From Pisaster brevispinus (Eukaryota > Echinodermata > Asteroidea > Forcipulatida > Asteriidae), in the NCBI GenBank assembly GCA_023634235.1, contig JAMKCF010000011.1, positions 19,206,027 through 19,270,026 on the forward strand: a stretch of 64,000 bases of DNA, read 5' to 3'. The position numbers were made by a program, and so were the translations under genes. Position 1 is the first letter of the stretch. Every line of letters starts with the position of its first letter. Below are positions 12,301-24,300 of this stretch, piece by piece. The notes beneath the pieces were generated by a model. That model was not told where the DNA came from. It searched no databases and was given only the letters and a program-made list of their open reading frames with translations.

Positions 12301-15300
12301 ATAGTGTATGCCAGAAAAGTATTATTATTAATGAACTTTCATTGCAATTCATATTTACACATAAGAGTTATTTATTTTTGTATTTACAGCTATGCTGCGT
12401 GATCCAGAGTTGCTAATACAAATTGCCGATGCAGAGAATGTTCGAAGGTGAGTTCTGAAAACATTTTGTGGTTTTTATTTGTCAATTTATAAAGGGTCTA
12501 ATCTCACATGTTGAAGATAATATGATGCCCTTTGCAGCCTCACATAACCTTAACCGTAACATTCTTGAGTGGTTTTAATAGGATCCTTCCTGAAAAAAAT
12601 CCAACAAAATCCAACACCATATGGAAACTCGACACCTGAACTGTTGGAATCTGATTATGGTGGCTTGCCTGATCCCATTAGTGATTTAATAGGATCCTCC
12701 CTCACTCTAACAAAATCCAACACCATATGGAAACTCTAACAAAGAAATAAAAGCTGGAGATTGCTGTGTTTGTAGTTATCTGTGTGTGTCTTCTTTCAGG
12801 CATGTTGTGCAAGCTGCCATTTTAGCTCTATCGCAAATTCAGCTTTCCCATTGGTTGATCTTGTTAATTTTTTCATACAGGCATATCACATGGTATTGCT
12901 ACTCTGTGTCCACAGCTGACATAGAGGGCTTTCACAGCAGACACAAATGAATATTGAGCTCAGCATTCTCTGTGCGCTGTTTGTATATGTCCAGTTCCCA
13001 TGTAAAAAGTAATCAGTTTACTAATGCAGTACTCGGTTCAACAGAATCATAACAAGTTAGATTTTGACGTGTTTGGTTTTTTTAGGGTGAACGCACTACA
13101 TAAGTGCCTAATGGATTGTATTGGAAACACATGCAAGATTTACGTATTTGTTTTTTGTTTCGTTTTTTTTTCAAACAGAATTGTACGTGCTCATCCAGCC
13201 ATTGGTCACGCTGTGATGCACATTGCTGCGTCCGTCAATGAGGAGGGGGCACAGAGCGAAAGGAACAGGGGCACTGAGGCCGGACCAAGTAAGTCCTTTA
13301 AGTACTTAGTAAAGATACGACATCATCACGCCGGCTCCCATTTTATGCGATCTTCACTGGCTTCCAATCAAAACTTAGAATCATTTACAAACTCAATATC
13401 TTAACCTACCACTCAATACTACGTAATAATAATAATAATAATATTACGTTCTTATAGAGCGCATTTCAGTACTGAGAGAACTCTCAATGCGCTTTACATA
13501 ATTATTACCCCTGGTCACTGGGCCTTAATTCATTCCTTAAACCATCTCAGCTCCCTGGGGAGTATACAGCCTGTGCAACAAATAATGCGCTACTCGGCTA
13601 AATCAATCCCAAGAACCATCCCTGCCCTCACAGGTACCCATATTCACCCCTGGGTGGAGAGAAGCAATTATAGTTAAGTGTCTTGCTCGGGGACACAAGT
13701 GTCACGACCGGGATTCGAACCCACACTCTGCTGAACAGAAGCACCAGAGCTTGCGTTCGGTGCTCTTATCCGCTAGGCCACACGACACCCTGGAGCAAGT
13801 TCGAGCAGCGACCATTTGTCAACCACTAGTCAATGTTCCATGGTTACCTATGCATGAAATACATCCTGGGTACCAGGCAAAATCGCCAAATGGTCGACAA
13901 TAGTCAACTATAGTCCCTTGCTCGAACTTGCTCCTAGTACCACACCGTCATGTTCATCCCAACTCATCGGGCCTTATAACTCCAGTCAGCTGGTCTTTGC
14001 TCAGCTAGTCAACATCTTCTGACTAAAATCGAGATCATATCACTCCTGGGGAGATAGACCTCCTGTATTTGCTGCTCCTCGTCTGTGGAACAGCCTTTCT
14101 CACAACATTCACTCTCTTTCATCCCTTGGTCTGATTTTATTCCCTGTAGGCTCCTTGTTGCCGGATATATCTGATGATGAAATGGACACGTCTGCTGATG
14201 TAAGTTGATTCAATTTCCTTTTTCATCTCTTTGTGTAAAACTCTTTGTACAAGGTTCAAGGTTCAAGGTTCAAGGTTCAAGGTTCATTTATTTTCCACAG
14301 TATCAACTTGTAAAAAGACATTATCAATCACTCAAGAGTGATCGGTGTAAAGAATACAACTTAACAGTATAGATATAAAGAAACAGATTAAATTAAACAT
14401 GGCACTGCAGAGGGATCCATCTAAGAAGCAGAGCTTGTAGGCAATGGTCCCTAAAGACATGCATTTGCACTGAGACGGATAATAACAATTAGGTGAACCA
14501 AAAGGTCTGTGGTCGAGTCGAGCCACTAAGGAAAAAAATAGTATAATATAGGTCTCAATGCACAAGCATGTACCCGTTTTTTTGTTTATTGTTCAGTATT
14601 TTATTGTCACACAAGACTCTCCATTAGAAAAGACATTTGACCGTCTGTTAAGTGTGTTTGTTTGTCCTGCAGGCTTTCTGAACTTTGTTCATGTTAGACC
14701 ATAACACACTCAGTAAATATCATACCCAAATAAGCAAATTGATCACTTACCCTTGTTGCAAAAGTTGGTCTGCACTGGTAGAAAATGGCATCTATTATCA
14801 AACTGGTAGATTTAAAGCTAAATGACTAAACTAAGGAGGTGTTAGAGTAGAAGGGTATGTGGTGTGCTTATGTGATGAGACAGGGAGGTCTACCCGATGC
14901 AGTTATAGACAGTCTGCCTACGGGCACAAGTCATGGCATAGGTTGCCCTAAGCTTCAAAGTGTGCAAGAGCTGAGAATAGCGGCAATTGAAAGAGAACAG
15001 GTGATTGCGTTGACCCCAGGAATGCGCCCACATTACAATCTGAGTATGAGGCTACGACAGACACAAGTCTAGATGCCGAATAATGATGACTTAATTCAAC
15101 CTGTATGAGCTACAAACGTCATGACAAACGACTTTAGCTCTGCAAGTTTGTTGTTTTCTGTAGAACGTGTTTGTGCAAGGGTGTTTGACAGGTTACAATT
15201 AATATAAAAAAACGCGCACATACAGTCATTGTCTCCAATTGTCTGTTGCATATTTCTCCATAGTTTTGTCAGACTTTCGGCAGCCAATGGAACACCCAGT

Positions 15301-18300
15301 TTTGTGACCGCTCGTTCTCATTGGTTGATGTTCGCTCACTGGTGAATTGACTCTGCTTGTAGCTCAGTTGGGCTCTAAGTTGTAATTGTTTTAAGCCTGG
15401 CTTCGGTTACATTGGGTTGAATGGGGGTAAGAGCGCATGATGGTTCCAGTATCTTGAGTGTTTCTGGTCGGGTTTTAAGATCATCAACTTCATATAAATG
15501 TTAGCACAACCAAAAATGTTGAACCTCTTACTATGGTCAGCGTGCCTTTGCCAATGCAACACCTGCCATTTGGAACAAGCTCTCTGCCAAACAACATCGT
15601 TGAACATCTTGAAGAGGGAATTGAAGTCCCATTTGTTTCGCGAAATTTTCTCTTCACTTGCTCTGAGCATGACTTTTGTGCTTACTCTGTTGTTTTCTGT
15701 ATTTACCTTGATCGGTTTTCCAGATAAGTGCACAATAGAAGTCTATTCTTATGGAGCAAACTCTCTCTCTTAACATTGAAGTTCTGCATTAGAAAAGGGC
15801 GCCCTCAGTGTTCAGTGCTCAGAGCAGATAATTCTGGTTTGTGATGACTGAATGCAGCATCAGATACAGACTGGTCCCCTGTCTTTACAGACACTGGTTT
15901 TACAAACCCAATGATTTCATTGGATGCAACGATTTCATTGGATAAACGTGCTGTGACGTAAGCTTTGCATATCTGTGTTATGATTGGTCGAGGTTACGAG
16001 GTGATGTAGTTTGTCAGCTTGCACTTTCGATCGTCTGCTGCATGCAACTAGCGTCGTGTAGTGTTGTTTTATTTGCTACTTGTATGTAATGTGAACATGT
16101 ACGTGTGAATTGACTGCAAGTCTTCGTGTGAAATGAATGCTAGGTCAAAGGTACATCTGTCAACATCCGGTCTGGCAGGTATCTGGCGTTATTCACGAGT
16201 CTCGAAGTGTGACGTCAGATGTTCGGGCTACATCAGATACTACACTCTGACGTTTTTTCTGTATGGGGGTTCTTCCAAAACACTAAACACTAAACAGGCC
16301 TGTACAATGTCAGGGTTTTTTCCTGATTTTATGATTTATTGTTGATCTCCAACCGCCTTAAGATTTTCTTGTAAGAGGTGTAGTTGCCATCACTGAGAAG
16401 AATTTCTATCCATGTTGAACGCCAAGTTGCTCCTTGCACAAGTTTTAAACTTGTGTGCCTAAGTTTCAAACTGTTGCATGCAAGTTCTAAACTGGCACGA
16501 GTCAAGCATTTTAAGTAAGGGCCGTGAAATTTGGGCACTCAGCGCAATCATTTGATGCCGCCCACTTTTGACTCAATTTCTTCAGGCCATGTTTAAACAT
16601 TCCTCACCGTGTTTATATCACATGTTTAAACATTGCCACGTGATCTCCTCTCTACCAATCGGAATGGATGAACTGTCCTCGGGTATTTATGAATGTTGGA
16701 CACACTTTACATGCATACATACATACACTGGGCTTTTTTTATAGCGCCATTTCATTTAGACCACTGCGCTTTAGCAAGCAGACAATAGCATGGCAAATAA
16801 TACAACAAATGAACAAAAAGCAATTTACAGAAAGCTACTAAGGAAAAAGATATCTTTTAAGTGCTTTCTTGAAAATAGGTAGTGAATTAATTTGAGGTGT
16901 ATATGGTGATTGGAAGATTGTTCCACAGTCCTGGAGCGGCAAAAGAAAATGATTTATATGCAGCGGATTGAAGAGATTTGCTGCTTGGTTTATTTTCAGC
17001 AAGACGGGTTTTGTCTGATGCTGAGCGAAGCCCAGCCCTAGTTTGACTGTAAAAAGAAAAACGTGATGCAAGATATGCTGGTGCAAGTCCATTTAAGCAT
17101 TTATACACATGCACCAATATTTTAAATTGAATGCGCTCTTTCACCGGGAGCCAATGTAGCTGTTTTAGAAAAGGAGTTACACGAGTTTACTTCTCTGTGA
17201 TTACCAGGCCTGGAATTTCATCTTTGAGAGGGCAAGGCCATTTTGTATTTTGCAAAGGGCACTTCCATTGGAAAATCTTGAAGTCTACTGGAAATTTTTG
17301 AGCTCTGGGCACCAAGGCCCGGACCAGGGGCAACAGAGGCCACCGCTTCTGTTTAAATTCAAGTAGTGACTGTATTACACAGTGAATTGAGCCTTTGTTT
17401 AAGAATGATTTTGGATCAGCTTTACACCATTCAAAACCATTTGGGGAGTATACATGTACATGTACGCTGTACAATTATTTCACCATTCAAAACCACAATA
17501 GTGAATAGTTTTAAACGGTGCATCGACTTCATAAAAAAAACTTGAATATCTCATCAACTCGACTATCTCATCAAGTGTATTGTCTTCAACGTCCCCGCAT
17601 CAGATTTCTTTGTTTTCCCACATTGTCTGTTACCGTTGTCCTCATCATCAACACCCTTGAGTCCTTGCTGAGTGGACTCATTTAATGTTACGTGTTTCAA
17701 GAAAGCTAGACATCCTGGCCCTCTCTTAATGCAATTGGGAAGTCCATGATCAATAGCCTTTCCTCACTCCGGTCCATGAATCTTGGACCGGAACATCTGA
17801 CCCTAGCGTATGTCAAGAGTTTTGGGGTATAGTAGAGTGGAGCAACTGCTCTCATAATGAGTGGAGAAGTAGATGAAGGGAAAACATAAATTGGAATTTT
17901 TGTTTTACTCCATGTAAAGTATCTTCCTAATGTGGAAGTCTACGTCGCACTGTCTTCGTTTTTCCGTGGGTGGTTGTCTTGACGTTTCCAGGTCTCGTAC
18001 TCAGGCCTTTTTCTGTCTCTGCCCCTCGGCTATGGAATAAGCTTCCTACTCCTGTAAGAAATTCAAAGTCTGGTTTCACTCCTTTTTAAAAAGACGCTCA
18101 AGACCTATCTTTTCTCTGTTCGCATATAATTTGGATTTCTCCTTTCTGCTTCCCCCCCCCTTTCTTTCTGTTTGTCTCTTCTTTCCTTTTCCATTGCTTT
18201 TCACCCTCTGGTAAAAGGTGCTCAATAAATGTCCTGTTTATTTATTTTTTTTTATCGCATATATTTTACAAGATTAAAAAGTGCCTTTCATTTCAGAAGT

Positions 18301-21300
18301 TAGGAAAAGATCATGGTTGTGAAGAATTGTTTAGTTTTTATTTGCAATAGTTTTACTTTGATAAAGTATAATTACGTCCTTAGCTTGGGAAAGCGTCTGC
18401 TTTGTTTTTTCAATTCAGCAGTCAGTTTTTTTTAAACGGTTATCTGCTTTCTACTTTAGCACATATATGATACAATATCTTTATCATGGGGCGGCCATCT
18501 TGGTTTTCGTCCATTAGAGGCTTGAAGGACAAAATAGTCTGGCCCCCATTTTAGTAAAACGAGAATCATTATTCATTTAATTTTTGCTGGTGGATACAGG
18601 GCAACAGCATGGTAAAGGTCTACTGTGCCCTGGAGTCAAGACATGTTAACTCTGTTAATGTTTCCATGTTCTTGTGATTAACTGTGTTTCCTTTCTCCGC
18701 CCCCATCCCTCACCCTTTAGGGAAGTCAAGGCTCCAATCGGCCGCAGCTCATTACTCAAGCCCAGCTCAGTGCGGCACTAGCTGCTGCAGGTGTGGGCAA
18801 CTCGGCAGGAAGCAGTGCCGGCGCATACACACAGGTAGGATATAAGAAGTATGGGTACTAGACGAAAGGGGGGATACAACTGAGTCTGATTTGCCTTACC
18901 CCGAACTATTTTTACCTTCAACGTACCTGACTACAACGAACGCATTCCAATGGTAAATTGTTGGCCCTGGGCGGAGGTGGTATTGCCTTGCCTCGTGTGT
19001 TCAATCGGTGCACGCAAAAGAACCCAGCACACTCATCATGGAACAGTAGGGGGTTAACGCCGGTGTTTCTGGTTCACATAGCAAGCAGGTTACAGGTTCC
19101 CTCGGGCTTGCAACAGTTGAGTTCACTAATGAGGCATCCTTGGTTTTATTACCAGAAATATATATAGTTGTCATGTTATTCCGTTTCTTTCATGAAATAA
19201 ATATTAGTTCATGAAAAAAAAAGGTGACATATATCATGAGGGGACAGAGATTAAAATTAAACCCCCTAAAAAATGTAAACAGTGAAATTGTATACGTTGT
19301 GAGTTTTGAACAAGGATTTACTGGGACGTTTTGTTGAAATACTTGTAAGGGAAGTGATTGGAAAATCCCACAGTCTTGACGCAAGCATGAATGTTGTGGT
19401 TTGGTGGTCGCCATGGGCATAAAAAAAAACCAGCGAAGTAAACAAGTGTAGTTAGATAGTGATGACCATGGGTCTGTAAGAAGTGAGGGATAACATCTGG
19501 TTCGATGTCTGCCAAGTTGGTGCAAGCACAAGCTTTATTTCAGATCCATTTGCTCGTCAGTCGGACGAACATCTTGGGGTGTTTTTCACCATCACTGTCA
19601 AGGTAGAAGCCTCCGTGCCCCTGGCCATTGCCTTGGTGCCCCTTTAAACTGTTCCAGTAGAAACTGTTATTACCCTTGTACAGGTGCCTGTTACTAAGAA
19701 AACATTGCCTTGTCCTAAAGCTTTCAAGAAGTATCAGGCCTGCAAGTGACTGATTCGTTTCAGTTTCCAGTAGTTTAATAACAACAACACAGACTACCAC
19801 AACAACACCAACTAACAACAACTACAAGTACAACAACTGCAGCAACAACTACAGCAACAACAACAACAACAACTACAACAACAACAAATAAGTTGTGATT
19901 TTTAAGGTCTGAAAAGTCTCTTCAAACCTTTCATCTTGCCTAAACGCTAAGAGATGGGCTTAGAACTTGCTCCATTTGACATGTTGTTTTGAAGTCTGAA
20001 CTTGGTCGTCAAAGATGATCCATCATTTTTTCCTAAAACACAGTTTCTGCGCCTCGGGGGCCTTGCGCTGTTTCTTTTCCTGAATGCCCCTCTGGTGTAT
20101 TCTTGTCTAACCTGCAAAACATTTGGCCTAGCCTGTGAGAATATTTCCTCATTGATGCTTTTGGTCATTATCAAAACAAGTTGCCTTCACTCTCGGTCAG
20201 CTGCAAAATTACAGCGCATTGATCTTATCAATATCTAGAAGGTTGTCAAAGATTGACTTGCTTGCAGCACTCTTGACTTTTAATACTATATTGAAATTTG
20301 TTGTGTACACCTACTACATGTACATTGTACCCTGATGTACATAATAATAATAATACTTTATAATGTTCTATGCATGCACCATTAATGTGTCATAAAGGAC
20401 ACTCCTGGCACCGAATTATCAAATCAGATGGAGATTGTTAAGAATGATTTGAATGATACCAGTTAACCATGTAACAATACCTTGAAAGGGAAACAAGGTG
20501 AGCATACCAGACCATGCCGAGAACACAGGGGCACACTGGGTACTTTTACAAGCATTGCACAACACATGGGACCTACGGCTCTTGTTCTTAGTCACATTTT
20601 GTCTTGTTTGTTGCAGGTTGTTTGTTCCAGGGTTGTTCTAACTTTTGCTTTCTGTTCTCAGCCATGTTTTATCTACATCAGTAATGTATACATGTACCTG
20701 CTTATGTTTGTAGTCTTGTCATTTAGCCTTCGAGAAAGATTCTGCTAGGGTCGAAACGTCAGGCCACTAACTAATTTTTTCCATCCAAAGATCGAAACAA
20801 TAATGGTTAGGTATGTTACTTCTGATGGGGCGTCATGGCCGAGACTAGAGGCAACAGAGGCCATGGCCTCCGTGACCTCTGTGTAATTCAAGGCCTGGTA
20901 ATATCTCTTTCTTTTCAGTCGTACAGTCAGTTGTTCTTCATAATGGCCCTGAAACTTGCATTGGTCGTGACAAGCCCCAGTAAATTATCCCGCTGGAATA
21001 TATCAGAGAAAGCTGTGTCACAGCCACTCAGGAAGTATTTTTTAAGATCACCGTTGGGTCACAGTGTACCCCCCCATGTTACCTTATAGGATCTCAATCA
21101 CACATGTCTGTTAGTACTACTTTCACCAGCAAGGTCCCTTCAAGGTTTATGGGTCTGTTTTCTGTTACAAAAAAAGATACACAACATTCGCTGTGGAGTT
21201 TTTAAAACATGGTTTATGGATTATTATGAGTAGAAATACATTTTTATGGTGATGATGATCATACAACTCTGTTGTTAATCATATCCTTTTGTGTTTTAAC

Positions 21301-24300
21301 CGTTGGGTGTTTTGTAACAGTGTTGAATGTATTCTTTTTGTTTTGTTCAAGGTTTTTGATAGTTTTAAAGTTTGCTCTTATTCATGCATTGAGGAATCTG
21401 TGATTCTCAATGCACTTTATAAATGCCATCTATTGATATTATTATTAATATCCTTCCATATTTGTTTGACTTTGCCAAATGATGATCTTTGGAGTTGATC
21501 AAGGGAAGGGGTAAAAGCTCTTTTGTGAAAATCTCTTCACCCCCCCCCCTTTATCCTGGTGTACTTTCAAAACTAGTGTCTAGTCCATTCCCCACAAGTT
21601 GGTTATCAGCGTGTCGTGGCCGAGCGGTCTAGTGCACCGGATTCAAGTTCTGGTGGTGAAGTCAACGAGCTGGGGTTCAAATCCCGGTCATGGCACTTGT
21701 ATCCTTGAGCAAGACACTTTAACTGTAATAAATTGCTTCTCTCTCCATGTTGTGAATGTGAAGGCAGAGATGGTTTTTGTGATTGATTTGGTGCGCTGCA
21801 TACTTTGCAGCTCAGGCTGTGTACTCCCCACAGAGCTGAGACGGTTTAAGGAATGAAGTAGATAGCTCAATGACCGGGGTAATATTGTTCATGGTGCATG
21901 AACGTCAAAGTTGGTGAATACCGACGTTATATAAGAGTCAAATTACTGTTATCATTAAGTATATTGGCATGTCATGGCCGAGCAGTTAAGAGTACCGGAC
22001 TCAATCTCTGGTGTCTGATCTGCTGAGGATGGGTTAGGGTTCCGGTCTTGAGGTGTGTTCTTAAGCAAGACCATTATGCTTCGTCCTATTGGATGGGACG
22101 TAAAGCCATAGGTCCTGTGTGGCTGTGCAATGCATGTAAAAGAACCCAGTTGCACTTATCGCTAAGAGAAGGGGTTTGCCTCGGTGTTTCTGCCAAAGAC
22201 TGCTGAATGCGCCGCAGCACCTCGTAAACCCCTTATTACTATAAGGTTCTTAAATTGGTCTCATAATTTTAAAAATAATTTAGAAATCTATCTTAAAATG
22301 TTTTAGTTTGTTCAATGGTCTTGAGTATTGGTGGAAAAGTGCTCTATATAGGACTATATGTTACTATTATTATTGTGAACTTGTATTTGATTGCACTCAT
22401 TTTTGTTCAGTTGCCATTCATGCGTGACCCCCTTCCCTCGGCCGCCTAAGTAGGAGTCTACACCTGTGTTTTTTAGTCTCGCCTTGGGGCACACCCCAAG
22501 GGGCACACCTCTTGGCGGAAGCTTGATTAACCAAATTCACTTCTTCATTACTGATTTTCCTTTTTTGCATAACTGAAACATTTCAAAATCCAACCCACCC
22601 ATGAGAGAATTGGCTTCATCGAAAGTTGTCTGGCCAAAGGGTCTAGACAAATTTGAGAAGGGCCATTCCAACGGAGAGAGGGAAAATGTAATCTTAACAG
22701 TCGCTCGAGTGTGGTAGGACCGTACAACCAGACAGGAAGGTTAGATACAGGCTTGGGGGGGGGGGTAAAAGCTCTCCTCCCCCCCCCCACCATGATTAAA
22801 CTATGGCCTGTTTCCTTCCTTAATTGCCAAAAGTGTTCAATTATCCTAGGAAGTATTATTAGAAACCAGCCGAGGGGACCTTCAGCGTGAGCTTATACAA
22901 CCAGGAGGTTTCTCGTTATGTGGTTAAAGCCAAGGAACACGGTTGTCAAAGTTCTACCGTACTCAAAGAATGGGGTCCTGACAGAACTGTGTTTCAGTGT
23001 AGAACAAGTGTGCCCAGCAGACTTGTTAATTTGCACAGCTGCTGTGCACCGAAGATGGAAGAGTTGGGAAATTTGATCATTTCCGGCACATTTTAATTCA
23101 TTGTAGGAAATTTAAACGCAACAAATATGTTGTTCTTCACTATATCTTAAATGTAAAGGAAACAATACAAGCCTAACACTTCCACAGTGTACTTTCGCAG
23201 TGCATTTCCTTGTTCAGGCATGGCAGAGCCAGCAGTGGATTCTATTGCATTTAGAAAACGCTCATTTACAGATGTGTAAAAGCATTGGCAAGTTTAAAGG
23301 TTGGGTCATAAAACAGATTTTTGTCAATGTAATGCTTATTTATAGGCAAAATTATAAAGAAAGGTACAATAAAAGTCACATGTGAAAGTTTCAGCTGAAT
23401 ACACGTTTTTACTTGCTGAAAAAACAGCAAAAAAAATGCCGTGGTATTTTCACAAATGCGTCAAATTTTTCCATGTTAAGTGATTTGACAACTGGTACCC
23501 AACCACATCTCTGGCTGCAGCATTCGTGAGCGGACACCAACCCTCAGAAATGTGATTGAGAAACGATTCATGCGTGAATCGTTTCCCAGATTCAAATGTT
23601 TTTGGGTGAAAAATTATCAAAACCATTTTACTTCGGAGGGAACCCTTTTCTCAAAATAGTTTATACTATCAACAGCTGCAGTGCTTCTCACCCAGTAAGT
23701 TGTTATGGTCATTAATTTTTGGAGTATTTACCAATCTTTGACCCTACATTTAAATACTGTCTCTGAATTCATGGCATGTACCTGGGGCAGCCAGTTTGAC
23801 ACTCCTTTAGTGCCTGGCCTGAGATCTGTCAGGAATGTTTACTGACTGAAGGATCTTTTTTCTCATATCTTGAGCAAGTTCGAATGCGCGCCATGGTTTA
23901 CGAAAGGTCAGCCATTTTGACTCCAACCCAGGCTGGTTGGCCATTGGTTGACTACTGCGGGTCGACCATTGGATACCAGTCTCGGGCCCGAGGTTTCTTC
24001 CCTCGTCAAGGTAGGCGGTAGCCTTACTTTAGGCTAACCTGTGCAAAGCGCAGACGGGAACCAGTGACACTGTAGCAAAATGGCGGAAGGCAATCGAAGT
24101 GTAGAATACCGTAGCGATGGTTGATTAGACTTCCAAAAGAGTCATACCAGTGAAGACGTCACTGCGCATGTACGTTGCTAGTCAGCGGTCAACCGCGGGC
24201 TGACTAAATGTACTCACTCGAACTTGCTCAACGCTTGACCTTTAAAGTGTCTTCCAAGATGTGAACCTACCATCAAGGGTTAAAGGTCGAAGACCTCTTT

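Larger units (their letters stand above)
13300..14141 (+). mobile_element. Broken LINE 3' end, with two nested insertions
   Basis: Near 13330-13370 one frame reads ITPAPILCDLHWLPIK and another LRIIYKLNILTYHSIL, the conserved post-reverse-transcriptase region of CR1/L2/Jockey-type LINEs. Near 14065-14105 it resumes as FAAPRLWNSLSHNIHSL. Between them lie a reverse SINE (13425-13790) and an inverted-repeat element (13793-13934). Frameshifts and stops show it is dead. It ends at the acceptor of UBL7 exon 7. Confidence 0.75.
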
